Positions 1 to 15,201 of a DNA stretch of 64,000 nt are shown here, piece after piece. The stretch comes from Flaccisagitta enflata (taxonomy: Eukaryota > Chaetognatha > Sagittoidea > Aphragmophora): assembly GCA_965153355.1 (NCBI GenBank), contig OZ231127.1:81902001-81966000 (forward strand), in the 5' to 3' direction. Made by a program: the position numbers and the translations under genes. The notes under the pieces are model-generated. The model had not been told where the DNA came from, searched no databases, and saw only the letters and a list, made by a program, of their open reading frames with translations. How positions within the stretch are numbered: the first letter of the stretch is position 1; every line of letters begins with the position of its first letter.

Positions 1-140
1 GGCTTGAGTGGGATAAAGTATCGTTAGAGGCTTAAATTTCCCATCAGGATGGGATTTGGTGGTCTGTGTAGGTGGCTTGAGTGGGATAAAGTGTCGTAAG
101 GGGCTTATTTCCCATCAGGATGGGATTTGGTGGCCTGTGG
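1..140. repeat. two-copy 73-bp tandem repeat in PSMC3 intron
   Basis: The block starting GGCTTGAGTGGGATAAAG at 1 recurs at 74, with a shared tail around GGGATTTGGTGG. The two copies differ by a few substitutions and small indels. It lies downstream of the third PSMC3 exon, so it is intronic for that gene; the array may continue to the left of the window. Confidence 0.8.
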
Positions 141-194
141 AACCCAGGGGTGAATGAAAAATGAAGGCCAAACAAGGCTACGTTTAGAAGTTTA

Positions 195-1719
<1,525 letters not shown>

Positions 1720-1815
1720 CTTTGTTCTACTTTGTTTTTATTATTATGTATATTAGGAAGTTTGTAAATTGTTTCGTTAATGAAATAGATATTAATGTCC
1801 CCTCAAAGAACAGAA

Positions 1816-1851
1816 CTGCCAAAAAAAAACAAAAAAAAAAAACAGGTTGTA
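1816..1851 (-). promoter_or_regulatory. strong 3' splice acceptor between MRPL37 and PSMC3
   Basis: On the minus strand a run of about 30 T residues broken by one G ends in GGCAG at 1816-1820. This is a textbook polypyrimidine tract plus acceptor. It falls in the 195-bp gap after the MRPL37 stop and 96 nt before the PSMC3 ATG. It could accept a 5' non-coding exon or a trans-spliced leader; no other conventional promoter signal is obvious in the gap. Confidence 0.55.
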
Positions 1852-1914
1852 ACAAAAAACGGATTGGTAAAATGCCGACTCGCAGAAAGAATAAATAACG
1901 ACAAAACTCTTTAA

Positions 1915-4900
1915 TCAAACGATCTTCATCTCAAATTCATATTTGGGTTTGACTTCTTGCACGATTTCGTCGGTCTTTGTGACATAAGGCCGTAATTGTT
2001 CACCGGTCATTTCCCTCCGCGTTTCTCTCGCCATAAAATTTGTCAAAATGCTAAGAATGAGATCCGGTTCTTCTTGCATCTTCATCACGCGCGTCATCCA
2101 CATGTCGCTGCCGCGTAAATAGGCGTCGTCGTCGCGCCAGAGTTCCATCGCGTCGGTGCGTAACACGTAAAACTGCCACGTGTCACCGTCCGTGATCACG
2201 CCCTGCGACGAGATCGGATACGTCAGTTCTAAATACGGGCAAAATCCTTGGTAGTAAGCCGAGGCGAGATTCCACGTGAAAAGCGTCGTGAGCATTTTCT
2301 CGGCGTTCCATTGCTGCACTTGGAGTTGGTCGTCGTCGTCGATGTCGTCCTCTTCATTTCCGCTTTTTCCGAAGGAATATCCCAGCGCGTCGATGCCGGC
2401 GTCGTCGACCGGTAACACAAACGCCGTGTGTGGGAATCCTCGCGGATCGGATTCCACGCCTGGATGGTAGGTTTGGTGATGGTGGTGGACGATGCGTCTG
2501 ACGGCGCCTCTATCCGAGATGGCGTTCCAAGTCATCACTTTCTCCTCCCAGAATTTGTCGCGATCGGCGAAGATAAAAGTCTTGTGGAAAACGGGTTGTA
2601 AATTGTAACCCGGATCGAGTTTAGGAGGACCGACTTGGGATTGTAGGCCGTGCAGAGATGGATGATAAGCGTACAATGGAATGGAATTGTCATCGTGAAC
2701 CACCCAATCGTGCACAAAGGGAGGTACGCTGCGCCGGGAAGACAAAGGGGGAGAAATATAGTGAAATATGTTTAATAGTACAAGATCAAGTTAGAGAAGT
2801 GGGTACCTAAAGAGTATTGATGACCAATTTCAGTCTGCGCTACTGAATCATACTTGTCGCACCAACAAGCTACTAATTTATATAAGCGGCCCTAATCCGA
2901 CGCAGCAACATTTTCCGAAAATACTATCACTTCGACTATATTGCTAATTATTTTCAAAAAGTGTTAGATGCATCTTTGCAGCTCGCAAACTTTTCTTCAA
3001 GCTCGGCTCTTATCTCACCTGACATCTGGAACATCAACTTCAGCGACGGTGACGTCCTTGGCACCAGCGTCGATCGCCTCATGCGGTGCCATCTGCGTCG
3101 CTGGCGTCGTCGTCGTCAAAGCCTCATCATCCAAGTCCAGTCGAAGAGGAAACTCGGAGCGCAAAGAGAGGAAGGAAGAGGCGCGAGTTTGGAAGTTGAG
3201 GATGCCCGGGTCAGGATTGGTGTATCCACCAACCGCTTCGTAAAAGCCGAAGCTTTTATTCCATTCTCTTCTGGGGTGGACTGAAAATAAGCGACATGGG
3301 GAATATAAGATATTAGTGGAAGAGCAAAGGAATGAGGCATATTAAGAGACAACCCAATACCATTTGCACTGTTGACAGAGTAGTGAGAATTGAAGCAAAT
3401 GTTGAGTGTGCGCATGAACACGCATGACCGCACACGTTCCACGCCAGACATACAGTTGCTTCTTCAGTTCTCAGAAGAGCGTTTCGACACAACCCAGCCC
3501 CACTGCATTAAGTAACACACACCGTGGTCATCCATATCGTCTTCGGCGAACCCGCCACGACGCCAAGCCGCCTGGAACGTGACGTTTTTGTCCAGCTGTC
3601 CCTCGACAAGATGCTCCACTCGTCGCGACGCCAGCAGCTCGCCGTTGACGATCTCCACGATGGCGGCGACTTTCTCCTCGGCGCTGCACCCTTTAGCCTC
3701 CATCAAACGAGCTGAGAGAGAGAGAATGAGAAAGAGAGAGAGAACGAGAAAGAGAGAGAGATGGAGAATGAGAGAGAGAAGCAGAAAGAGAAGCAGAGAG
3801 AGGAGAAAGAGAGGTAGAGGGAAGATAGAAACAAATAGAAAATAGATACAGTACTTTCCGAGCAAACCCGGCTAAAACTGGAGGATTAATTTTTGTTACT
3901 TTCTTTCATTTCAACTTACTTAAAAAATATTTAATTCCTTGAAAAATTTTACTGAACCATAAGCATCAAATTGTGCTCAGTCAGACAATGATTTCAGATT
4001 TTACCGTTATTTGAAGTTTTTAAGGACAATTGTCCTAAATTATTTTGAGACAATTGTCCTTAAAAACTTAAAATGGCTATAAAATCTGAAATAATTGTCT
4101 GACTGAGCTGTTCTTGTAGTCTAGGATAGGTAAAATTTTCTGCCGAATCCAATGGTCTGGGTTAGAACACTCAATTCTGATGTCTTCATGCACTTTGATT
4201 TCACGAGTTATTTTTTTTGACAGCCAAATATATTCAAGGAATTAAGTATCTTTTAATTAAGTTAGATACAAAAAATTAAGTTTGGGAAATGAAATTAAAG
4301 TAACACAAATTAATCCTCCAGTTTTAGCCGAGTTTGCTCGGAAGGTACTGTAGAGATAGAAAGAAAGAGAGAAACAGATAGAAGATAGATACAGGGATAG
4401 AAACAAAGATAGAAACAGATAAAAAAGAAAAAAGAAACAGAGAGAAAGCTAGAAAAAGTTAGAAAGAAAAATCGAAACAGAGATAGAAACAGAGAGAAAG
4501 ATAGGGGATGACGACCAAAAGGAAAAATATATCAAGAGAATATAACGCCAAATTGAGTCGCGTGCGCGCGATCGCGAATAATTTCTGAGATCTTAAAAAG
4601 CCAAAGTTCGAAATTTCGAATGAAAGCGACGATAAATGGCGCCTACCTGAATCAGCCACTCGTTTGGTAACCTTGTCAATATCAACGTTAGGATCGCGTT
4701 TGAGCAGCTTCGCGGGCAGAGTGTGGTGGAGACGAGTTTTGGTCACGTATTGCAGGAAGGGGAAGAAATAGGGAAGGTCGCGCGTGGGTTCGATGTGCCA
4801 GTACTTGAAAGTCTCCTTCGTTATGTACTTCTCCGTCCACGACACTTTTACCTTCGTCAAATCCTGCGTAGCAAATTATGGATTTATCGGATCATGATAA

Positions 4901-5636
4901 GGAACATCCGTATCCGTACACAAAATTGTGCGAAGCAAAATAACAGGCGTCCACCGCCTCTGCAGCCGTCAATTAGTGAAAGGATTAGGATAAACTAAAA
5001 GTTGAAGAAATCAGTCATATATCACGAAAGAAATATCCACGGCATGAACTTACATAAAGCCTTTTTCGGAGTGAACCAATCTCGAGCAACTCTTGCCCAC
5101 GCTCGTGGAAACGCCAAGCTCTTTCGCGATCCATCTTTCCCCATTCACCTAAGAAAAGGTAAGTTTAAGACCGAGGTGTACGCCAGGTTGTCGAGAGAGC
5201 GAAAGAGATCCTGAGGGATAGCCAGAGGAAAAGTGAGAGAAGGCGTGAGTAAGAAAAGGAGAAAGTGAATGAATGAGAGAAAGATGAGAGAATGAGTGAA
5301 AGAGAGAAAGATATAGAGTGAATGAGAGAAAGATAAAGAGTGAAAGATAAAGAGTGAAAGAGAGAAAGAAAGAGTGAAAGATAAAGAGTGAAAGAGAGAA
5401 AGAAAGAGTGAAAGAGAGAAAGAAAGAGAGAAAGAGAGAAAGAAAGAGTGAAAGAGAGAAAGAAAGAGTGAAAGAGAGAAAGAAAGAGTGAAAGAGAGAA
5501 AGAAAGAGTGAAAGAGAGAAAGAAAGAGTGAAAGAGAGAAAGAAAGAGTGAAAGAGAGAAAGAAAGAGTGAAAGAGAGAAAGAAAGAGTGAAAGAGAGAA
5601 AGAAAGAGTGAAAGAGAGAAAGAAAGAGTGAAAGAG

Positions 5637-5687
<51 letters not shown>

Positions 5688-6039
5688 AGGAAAGAAAAAG
5701 AAAGACAGCCGGAGAGACCCACAAACAGCTTAGAGGAAACAAGTTACTGAAATTCATGTAAGAAGGCAAATTAGCGGGCAGCCATTTCTCCCATGTATAC
5801 TTACCCGGTGGATACTCCCCAACAACTTCGGGATACAAAGATTCTCCTTCGTCTGCGTATTCGGAATCGTCTCTGGGTCTAAGGGGCAACTCTCCCGGTT
5901 TGAAGATTCCGCCGACCATCGGGTTTTTGTACTTGGTGATTCTGCTTCCGGTCGCCCATTTCACTCCCCGATTCCACGACTTTTGATGGCACAACCGACC
6001 AGTCAAGTTCAACAACGCCTTCGGTGCGCACGAAGTCAT
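1915..6039 (-). CDS. MRPL37: mitochondrial large ribosomal subunit protein mL37
   Basis: Metazoan-type mitoribosome protein of the large subunit, related to mL65 (MRPS30). Six exons join in frame: 5805-6039, 5054-5148, 4647-4863, 3523-3711, 3019-3280, 1915-2728 (phases 1,0,1,1,2), giving 603 residues against about 420 in human. Recognition rests on collinear matches: the VTKTRLHHTLPAKLL segment in exon 3 against human LTKTKLIEGLPEKVL, NVTFQAAW in exon 4, the PGILNF region in exon 5, and the C-terminal SSQGVITDG followed by WQFYVLRTDAMEL. The basic, Ser/Thr-rich N-terminus suits mitochondrial import. An in-frame ATG at 6093 would add 18 residues; I prefer 6039. Extra length comes partly from acidic inserts (EEDDIDDDD). 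Intron 1 holds a GAAA-type microsatellite and intron 3 a foldback element. The paralogue mL65 is the alternative but fits the middle exons less well. Confidence 0.85.
3847..4352. mobile_element. foldback (long inverted repeat) element in MRPL37 intron 3
   Basis: The left end TACAGTACTTTCCGAGCAAA at 3847 is mirrored by an inverted copy ending GTACTGTA at 4352. The arms extend inward with high similarity through the GGAGGATTAATTT block to a core where AAGGACAATTGTCC and its partner (4020-4075) pair. The whole of about 506 bp can fold back. There is no coding capacity. The flanks are GATA-type simple sequence, so a target duplication cannot be read with certainty. Confidence 0.75.
5255..5697. 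repeat. GAAA/GTGAAAGA microsatellite in MRPL37 intron 1
   Basis: Imperfect 20-bp period built from GAAAGAGAGAAAGAAAGAGT, becoming pure GAAA at 5638-5690. The minus strand reads open as a Phe/Leu/Ser-rich peptide, but this is a property of the repeat and not coding evidence. Confidence 0.9.
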
Positions 6040-6725
6040 TTTTTCTCTCTTTCTATTTGTTGCCTCCCTCTCGAGGCCGAAACTTGACAACACTTGACAG
6101 CACTTGACAACGCGTTTCTTGACAACACTTAAGAAAAGCAGATAGGCGAAGTCGCCGATTTATGTTGTTGTTTCAAGTGTTACAGTTACAAATAAAGTTC
6201 TATAACAACTTCATTAATATTTTTTTTCTATGATCACCAAAATATTGTTACGATACGTATGAAGAAAAAGTTGGCGAGTTTAAGAAGAAGAAGAAAAGTT
6301 AGAAAAGTCAAATCCTGGATATCTTGAGAAAAAAGTGATGGCTAAAATCAAACTAAAATTCTTCCCAAATGGCGTCTGTAGCGATAAATTAGCCACTTTC
6401 AGCTCATGAGCCCTAATCCATAATCGTTAACAGGCGCGATAGGAATTTTAAACAAAGCACTCATAAGCAAGGGAGATAACTCTCAGGTCGCAGAACAGGA
6501 AATCTAAATCAAGCCTTCACCAAAATCATTGACCACGACAAAAAAAGATGGGACTAAAAGGCGATCGATCGATCAGTCAATCAATCGCCCGGATTAAGGA
6601 CTATCGGATTCAGTGATTAACTTGACTAGATTGACAATTGGACGCACCTTCACAAAAATAACTCGTCCAAGGAATGAATTGGGGGGAAAAAAATAAGATC
6701 TCATTCACAAAGGAGAGACTTCTTC
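6040..6725. other. intergenic, MRPL37 to ACBD3
   Basis: AT-rich spacer between two minus-strand genes. It should contain the ACBD3 3' UTR and the MRPL37 upstream region. I see no gene, only a short GATCGATCGATC-type run near 6563 and a TTGACAACACTTGACA-type repeat at 6085-6130. Confidence 0.6.
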
Positions 6726-9700
6726 TCATCGCGTGTAATAAACGCGATAATACAGATTTTTCGACCGCCAGAGGGAATAGGAATTGTCAAATTTGAGGAG
6801 ATACACTCCCTGCCCCGGATACGCGTGCGACCCGCAGTAAACGTCTTCGTTACAATCTCTCCTGTAAACGGGGATGATTTCGTCGCAAGGAGGAGCGTCT
6901 TTCTTTTCTTCTCGTCGTTTCCTCTTCTTCTCCAACGCCGCGCCGGCATTACCACCGCCGTTATTCCCATCCACCGTCGACACGACTTCCTCCTCTTCCT
7001 CGTCGTCTTCGTCGTCATCGTCCTCGTCGCTGGATTCGGCCACTTGAATGGAGACGATGTTGGGGTCGGCCGTGGACCACTCGAAATACAGCCCGAATCC
7101 AAGGTCGTAGGTGTCGGTGGCGAATTCCCAGAAGAGGCAGGTGCCTTCGGGATGCGTCGGCACGCGAATGGTGACGGTCTCTCCGTGGCCGACGTTGATC
7201 ATCGATTCCGCGTCGCCGCTTTGCTTCAAAGCGTCTTTGAACTCGCGAATGTCCTTCCGCGTCCACATGGAAGCCGCCGCGATCTCGATCATGCCCAGAT
7301 CTTGATCCTCCTCTTCCTCCTCCTCTCCTACCGCCACCCCACGGGCCACGACCACTTCTCCATCTTCCTCCCCCTCTTCTTCTTCCTCCTCCTCCTCTTC
7401 CACTTCCGCCTCGTTTGTCCATTGTCTAGATTCGATGATCGGCGTCGGTTCTAAATCGTCGGTGGTGTCGCTGGTGTCGGGGCAGACTTCTTCTTGCCGG
7501 ATGACGGGTCGTTGCTGCTGCTGCTGAGTCGCGCTTCCGTTTGATGACGTCGTGCTGGAATCCAGCGGTATGCTGTTCCTAGTGGCTCTCGGTGGTTGGT
7601 ATTCCGAAGATGATGTGGAAGTATCTGTCGACATCTCGGCGGCGGCGGCGGCGGCGGCTGTTGATGAGTCGACTTTCTCCACCGCCGACTGTCCCTGTAA
7701 CAATTGCCGACTTTGTTGTTCATGCTGCTGCTGAATTTGAAACATTTGTAGCTGTTGCTGAAATTGCATTTGATACAGTTGCTGCATGTACTGAAGGAAA
7801 TGCTGCTGCTGAAGCTGCGCTACGAGTAACTGCTGCTGCTGCTCATCCGCGGGATGCTGCTGAGCCGCGTAGACTTTGAAATGCGGGGCTGTTTGGGCGT
7901 TGAGAGCCGCTTGAATGGCGCTTCTCTGAGACGGATCCAAATTGAGAATTAAAGATTGCAAGTCGAAACCCGGAGCGGGAATGGATGGTTGCTGCTGTGG
8001 CAAGTGATCACATGGTAAAGGTACGTCGCTTTGAGCAGGCACCGCGGCGGGAGTTGTGACAGTAGCTGTTACACTCGTCGGATCGGCGTTGGCTACCTCA
8101 TCGACATTATCACCGCCTTTACCGATCTCCGGAACATCGTCCTCTAAAGACTTAATCAACATCTCTTCCTCCGCCTCCGCTGTCTCACAAAGAGCCTCAT
8201 TCAAAGCAATCTTCTCTTCTTCTGGAGTTGAATGCGATAACTCGTGAGAAACAACTCTTAAAACTTGATCTACTTTTATCTCCTTGGACAAGTCCAGATC
8301 CGCTTCAGTAGCAATCCCCTCTTTGACCAAAGCATCTTCCACTTTCATTTCTTCATTAAGCGCTCTCTCGATCATCGCCACCTCAGCTGGAGCGTCTCTA
8401 TCCTCCACTTGCTCAACTGGAAGAGCTTGATCTTCTGTGGCATCCTGAACAGGATCTTCTCCACAAGCATCCTCAACCGTAGCTTCTAGCAATTTTGCCT
8501 CCTGAACTGGGACCTCGTTCGCATTTACCTCAACAGGAGATATTTCCGCTAAAGCTTCTTCTTCATTATGCTCAACTGGAGCTTCTCCTTTATTATGCTC
8601 AACTGGAGCTTCTTCCACTTCCTCGACTAGAGCTTCTTCCACTTTTACTTTCTCTACCAAGGCTTCTTCCTCTTTTGCTACCTCTACAGGAGCTTTTGAC
8701 ACTTTTGCTTCCTCTAATGGAGCTTCTTCCACTTTTGAATCCTCTACTGGACCTTCTTCCACTATTGAATCCTCCACTTTTGCTTCCTCTACTGGAGCTT
8801 CTTCCACTTTGGCTTCAACTGAAGCTTCTTCCACTTTTGTAACATCTAGAGCTGCTTTTGCTTCATCTACTGCAGCTTCCTTTACTTTTGCTTCCTCTAC
8901 TGGAGCTATCTCCACATTTGCTTCTTCTACTGGATCTTCCTCCACTTTTGCTTCTTCAACTGGAGCTTCTTTCACTTTTGCCTCTTCTACTGGAGCTTCT
9001 TTCACTTTTGCTTCTTCTACTGGAGCTTCTTTCACTTTTGCTTCTTCTACTGGAGCTTCTTTCACTTTTGCTTCTTCTGCTGGAGCTTCTTCCACTTTTG
9101 CTTCTTCTACTGGAGCTTCTTCCACTTTTGCTTCTTCTACTGGAGCTTCTTCCACTTTTGCTTCTTCTACTGGAGCTTCTTCCACTTTTGCTTCTTCTAC
9201 TGGTGCTTCTTCCACTTTTGCTTCTTCTACTGGAGCTTCTTCCACTTTTGCTTCTTCTACTGGAGCTTCTTCCACTTTTGCTTCTTCTACTGGAGCTTCT
9301 TCCACTTTTGCTTCTTCTACCGGAGCTTCATCTACTTTTGCTTCCTTTACCGGAGCTTCATCCACTTTTGCTTCCTCCACTGGAGCTTCTTCCAGCATTG
9401 CTTCAACTAGAGCTTCTCCCACCGTTTCTTCCATTGAAGCTTCTCCCACTGTTGCTTCCCCAACTGGTGCTTCCTCCACTTTTGCTTCCACTTCTGCGGC
9501 TTTCTCAACCGGAGCTTCTTCCACTGTTGCATTCTTAACTGGAGCTTCTTCCACTATTGTTTCCTCTACTGGAGCTTCTTCCACTCCTATATTCTCAACT
9601 GAGGCACCTTCTACTTTTGCTTCTTCAACTAGAGCTTCTTCCACTTGTACTTTTTCGACTTGAGCTTCTTCAACTGAATCTTCTTCCGCTTTCGCCAGCT

Positions 9701-10703
9701 CTACTGGTTCTTCTCCATTCAAGGACTCCACTTTCGCCTCCATAATAGGTTCCTCTTCGGTTACTTCAACAAAGTCTTCTCGTTTGGCCTCCTCACCTTG
9801 GGCCCCGTCTACTTTCGCTTCATCACCTGGGACCTCCACTAAGCCTTGCGACGTTTCCTCCTCTCCCTCTATCGACGCGACGAATCCATTAGATTCTTTG
9901 AAACTGGCGAGATGTTTGACGATGATGTTGGTATTGTTGACGCCGTTGGCTTCATCCGGTCTATGTCCATTAATAAGCAAGGGTCTATCGTCGAAACCGG
10001 GATCTGTTGGTCCATCCGCCATCGTCGATATTCCCGTCGGCGTAGCTATACTATCATTACCGTTGACCACGTCATTGTAAACACCATCATTGTTTTCCTC
10101 TTCCTCCTCTTCTTCCTCCGAAGATTCCTCCTCTTCCTCCTCTTCCAGATTGCCGTTTAGTCGGCTCTCCTCTTCCTCCCTTATTCTCTCGCGTTCTCTC
10201 TTCTCCTCCGCGTGAGCTTGGACGTGAGCGCGGAAGACGGGGCAGTTCTGGTCGAGACTCGTCACAAACTCGGTCATGGCCGCGTCTTTGGACATGTCTC
10301 CCAACGCCTGCCAGGCTTTCCGGCGGTCGTTTCCCACAACGTCGAACATGCCAACGTCCGGCATATGACGCGCATCGTAGCCGCCGACAGACGCCTGCTT
10401 CGTCAGCGCCACCAGGCGCAGTTTTTGCAGATAAGTCAAATGAAAGGCCTTGCCGATTTTTTCCTTGTAAAACTGGAGCGAGAGTTTGAAGAGATCGTCG
10501 AGCGGAAATCCCCACTCGCGCTCGAAAGGATCCAAGTCCATTTCCGTTTCCGACATGGACATGTTGTCGCCGCCGTTTTGGTGGTGGTGAGAGAAAAAGA
10601 CGCTGCTGGAGGTGGCGTCGAGAGTCATAGCGTCGATCCCGCCGTTATCGACCGTCTTTGGGTTGCCGTACGGCTGGAACCCGACGTCCACGCTGGATGA
10701 CAT
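6726..10703 (-). CDS. ACBD3: Golgi resident protein GCP60 / acyl-CoA-binding domain protein 3, greatly expanded
   Basis: Golgi scaffold that binds giantin through its C-terminal GOLD domain and recruits PI4KB. A single open exon of 1325 codons. Domains in order: an acyl-CoA-binding domain at about residues 60-155 ([19 protein letters not shown], then [16 protein letters not shown]), a charged Glu/Arg stretch, a very long acidic repeat region at about 290-800, a Gln-rich segment ([19 protein letters not shown] near 935) and a GOLD domain filling the last ~190 residues ([30 protein letters not shown], ending [17 protein letters not shown]). The two folded ends match vertebrate ACBD3 (about 528 residues) closely. 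The extra ~800 residues are mostly tandem [10 protein letters not shown] decapeptides. The ATG at 10703 precedes the conserved domain without interruption. No intron is needed anywhere, unlike its neighbours. Confidence 0.95.
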   Translation of the reverse strand: MSSSVDVGFQPYGNPKTVDNGGIDAMTLDATSSSVFFSHHHQNGGDNMSMSETEMDLDPFEREWGFPLDDLFKLSLQFYKEKIGKAFHLTYLQKLRLVALTKQASVGGYDARHMPDVGMFDVVGNDRRKAWQALGDMSKDAAMTEFVTSLDQNCPVFRAHVQAHAEEKRERERIREEEESRLNGNLEEEEEEESSEEEEEEEENNDGVYNDVVNGNDSIATPTGISTMADGPTDPGFDDRPLLINGHRPDEANGVNNTNIIVKHLASFKESNGFVASIEGEEETSQGLVEVPGDEAKVDGAQGEEAKREDFVEVTEEEPIMEAKVESLNGEEPVELAKAEEDSVEEAQVEKVQVEEALVEEAKVEGASVENIGVEEAPVEETIVEEAPVKNATVEEAPVEKAAEVEAKVEEAPVGEATVGEASMEETVGEALVEAMLEEAPVEEAKVDEAPVKEAKVDEAPVEEAKVEEAPVEEAKVEEAPVEEAKVEEAPVEEAKVEEAPVEEAKVEEAPVEEAKVEEAPVEEAKVEEAPVEEAKVEEAPAEEAKVKEAPVEEAKVKEAPVEEAKVKEAPVEEAKVKEAPVEEAKVEEDPVEEANVEIAPVEEAKVKEAAVDEAKAALDVTKVEEASVEAKVEEAPVEEAKVEDSIVEEGPVEDSKVEEAPLEEAKVSKAPVEVAKEEEALVEKVKVEEALVEEVEEAPVEHNKGEAPVEHNEEEALAEISPVEVNANEVPVQEAKLLEATVEDACGEDPVQDATEDQALPVEQVEDRDAPAEVAMIERALNEEMKVEDALVKEGIATEADLDLSKEIKVDQVLRVVSHELSHSTPEEEKIALNEALCETAEAEEEMLIKSLEDDVPEIGKGGDNVDEVANADPTSVTATVTTPAAVPAQSDVPLPCDHLPQQQPSIPAPGFDLQSLILNLDPSQRSAIQAALNAQTAPHFKVYAAQQHPADEQQQQLLVAQLQQQHFLQYMQQLYQMQFQQQLQMFQIQQQHEQQSRQLLQGQSAVEKVDSSTAAAAAAAEMSTDTSTSSSEYQPPRATRNSIPLDSSTTSSNGSATQQQQQRPVIRQEEVCPDTSDTTDDLEPTPIIESRQWTNEAEVEEEEEEEEEGEEDGEVVVARGVAVGEEEEEEDQDLGMIEIAAASMWTRKDIREFKDALKQSGDAESMINVGHGETVTIRVPTHPEGTCLFWEFATDTYDLGFGLYFEWSTADPNIVSIQVAESSDEDDDDEDDEEEEEVVSTVDGNNGGGNAGAALEKKRKRREEKKDAPPCDEIIPVYRRDCNEDVYCGSHAYPGQGVYLLKFDNSYSLWRSKNLYYRVYYTR
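8690..9420 (-). repeat. 30-bp coding minisatellite inside ACBD3
   Basis: Plus-strand unit CTTCTACTGGAGCTTCTTCC followed by ACTTTTGCTT, encoding [10 protein letters not shown] on the minus strand. Copies between about 8930 and 9340 are nearly identical; copies on both sides (back to about 8500 and out to about 9700) are progressively diverged but keep the Val-Glu-Glu-Ala pattern. This is what lengthens ACBD3. Confidence 0.95.
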
Positions 10704-11296
10704 TTTTTTTGTGTGTTTATAACCGGTTTAAATTCAGATTTTTTTTTTAAAGGGAAAGTCTCCAAGGGGAGAAAGCTCTCCAAGGGGTTGATTGTTTGTT
10801 TATACCCCCCAGAATTCACCTGTAAAGATAAATATTGGAAAACGAATGTGATCATGTGATCATGAAACGAGAAAGACATTTGGCCGATGAATGATGATGC
10901 AAGACTTTCTAATTAGTAAGGATAACGGAAGGTAAGGTAAAGTAGGGCAAAATAGCGGAAGTCTATCATTGAAGAGCTAATCTTAAGGGTCAGTGAGTGA
11001 GGAAAAGGGGTGGCGATTAATGCCTACAACAAAGATGGAATCAATCGAAGGAACAGCATACGGCGACTGCGCCGTTTATACCGAGACAAAGGATAGACCA
11101 GTCGCGAACGGGTGGGTAGGATCGGAAATGCGCGTTCTCACACTCAAATTACCAACCGACGGACGAACAGACAAATCCTTCAACAAAGTTCTTAGTCCGC
11201 GACTAAAAAGATGAGTTAAACAGCTAGAAACACATAAGCGGAGTGACGAAAAATAATCACTGTTCCCTGGAGTGTAAAATGGTTTTTATCTTTTTC
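10704..11296. other. intergenic, ACBD3 to RABL3, with a decayed repeat
   Basis: No gene seen. The ACBD3 upstream part has a duplicated CTCCAAGGGG (10758-10795). Around 11135-11212 there is a decayed copy of the interspersed element ending in a hairpin plus CTAA: ACCGACGGACGAACAGAC and then AGTCCGCGACTAAAAA. Confidence 0.6.
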
Positions 11297-13058
<1,762 letters not shown>

Positions 13059-14204
13059 GGATGGCGATGTTCATTAGTTGTTGCTGAGGAATTTGACGAA
13101 ATCGAACGAGTGGTTAGGAATCAAATTCACACTGGAGAAACAGAGAGAGAAAAAGAATGTGAAAAGGAATGGAGATAAATGAGAAGAGAAAGGGAAAGAA
13201 ATTGAAAAGACAGCGTAAAGAGAGAGAAAAAAAAAAAAAAAAAAAAAAAAAGAGTTAAAAATGGAAAAAAGAGGAGAAAAGAGAAATGAAGAAGAGGAAA
13301 AAAGATACACGGCAAGAAAGTCGCGGACGGTTTGGCAGGGGCCGTATTGCGAAAAACCACACGCAATTCAAACACGCGACCGACCGACCGAGTCGTGTCC
13401 GCGACTAAAAAAAAGAAAAAAAGGGAAGAAAAGGGAAAAACAAAAGAAAAAGAAAAGAAAATGAAGATGAAAAAAGAGAAAGAAAGAAGAAATGACAAGG
13501 AAAAGCGGTCAAAAATTTGAGGGAAAAAAGAAAAGAAAAGATAATGAAAAGAGAAAAGAGGGAAAGAAGAGCAGAGAAAAGAAAAAAAAAGAGAAAAAAA
13601 GGAGAAAGAGGATAAAAGGATAAGAAGAGAAAAGAAAAGAAGGGAAAAGAGGAAGAAAAGAAAAGAAATAGATGGGAAGAAATCAGAAAGATGATCTCAA
13701 ATGCAGGTAAACACCGCCTAGTACGCAAAGTAGGTGCGCCGTGCGGATCGTGAAATATGGGTTACCGACCGAACATCGGACACAGCGCTCTCTGGCGCAC
13801 CAAGAAGTGATAAAAGAACCAACCAAAGCGACGGTAAAAGACATCGCATGTGCACTTGCAGAGGAAAGAAACAACCAATTCTCTGAAAATAAAGGGGAGA
13901 ACGTGGCAACAACATGACAACAACCAATGGAATCGCCGAAGATAACAATCAATCCCCTAATACGACACTCAATCGCCCAAAAAGAGTTTTCATGACACAC
14001 AGTCGTTCAAAATGACATAATCGCAATAAAAGAAATTGCAACAGATCAAACGCAAAAATCAAACGCGAAATGCGAATAAAACGCAATAATGTCAAAAATA
14101 AAAAGTGGGGGTGGGCCATCTCAGCCGAAGCAATGACAATGCAATTTTGAGTGTTGCACCGTGCATATTATCCATCCTCACTTACCAAGGGTTAGTGCAA
14201 AGAC
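13059..14204. other. RABL3-DLST intergenic, purine-rich
   Basis: Positions 13140-13690 are almost pure GA/GAAA purine sequence on the plus strand, interrupted at 13318-13411 by a decayed hairpin-type element (GTCGCGGACGG to GTGTCCGCGACTAAAA). From 13700 the sequence is ordinary intergenic DNA with CGCAATAAAA-like repeats near 14020-14095. No gene supported. Confidence 0.6.
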
Positions 14205-14345
14205 CGTAGGACGCAGCGAGGCGAGGCGAGGCGAGGCGTACCGAGGAACGTTCACGGCGGCGAGACGCTCCTAGACGGCGTTCGTCAGCGGCGGCGGGAT
14301 ATCGTCACGTCACGGAACCGGAAATATTAGTTTGCGAAAGCGACA
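14205..14345 (+). promoter_or_regulatory. CpG-rich candidate promoter between RABL3 and DLST
   Basis: A GC- and CpG-rich patch in otherwise AT-rich DNA: a GCGAG run at 14216-14238, then CGGCGGCGAGACG, a TCACGTCACGG element like a CRE half-site pair (about 14305) and ACCGGAAAT (about 14318), an ETS-type site of the sort common at nuclear genes for mitochondrial proteins. It lies about 150 bp upstream of the DLST start. It may serve DLST alone or both divergent genes. Promoter function is inferred from composition and motifs only. Confidence 0.45.
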
Positions 14346-14495
14346 CTAGAGTTCGCCACTGGGATCGTTGTTCATTTGTTAATTCATTAGACCTGACCTC
14401 TGTGCCCAGATTAACTAAAACAAATGAGCAGTTGAACATCTTCTGGCTTTAGGAAGGTCAACGTTGTCACTCCCGGCCCCGCGAAGCTGAGCGCC

Positions 14496-15144
14496 ATGGC
14501 ATCCAAATTTTTGCGGAACGTAGGCAAAATTAATGGATATTACAGACTCACATGTGAAGTAAGCAATGTTCAGAAGCTTGAACAACATCTATTAAGATGT
14601 GGGGCCCGATCAGTGGTTGGATTTTCGAAGAATTCCCTTGAGAGGTGAGTGAATTCTACCTTGGACAATGAACGCTTCTCATATGTACATGCACATTGTT
14701 GAATTAGAGCGAGAGTATCTTGTTCCTTTATTTATCCATAAAAACCATCAGTGTTTTCAAAAATCCTCTGTTATACACCTCAGGCCGGAGGCGTTTGTCA
14801 GAAGAACGGACTACTTTCAAGCGTCTCTCTTCCACACCTCTTCCGCAACTTTAAGTGAAGTAAAGACTATTAAATGCCCTCCTTTCGCTGAGTCAATTAC
14901 GGAAGGAGACGTGAGATGGGAAGTTGAAGTTGGTGATACGGTTGCCGAAGATCAGGTAGGATCCATATTTTACCGAGGTTTAAAAGCGAGGTTTTACCGA
15001 TTAACTGCTCAATTTTGGTAGTTTGGCCTTCAACTTGTATCAGATCTTGCTCAGACTCACACTTTGAAGCAGGGCCGTATGGCAAGGGGCCGCCGGGGCC
15101 GCCGGGGCCGCCATGGCGGCCCCTTGTTGGGATACACATTTTTT

Positions 15145-15201
<57 letters not shown>

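Noticed and set aside
8809-9663. Plus-strand frame of 284 codons rich in Ser/Thr/Ala
   Set aside because: Antisense to the ACBD3 minisatellite; the minus strand has conserved domains at both ends.
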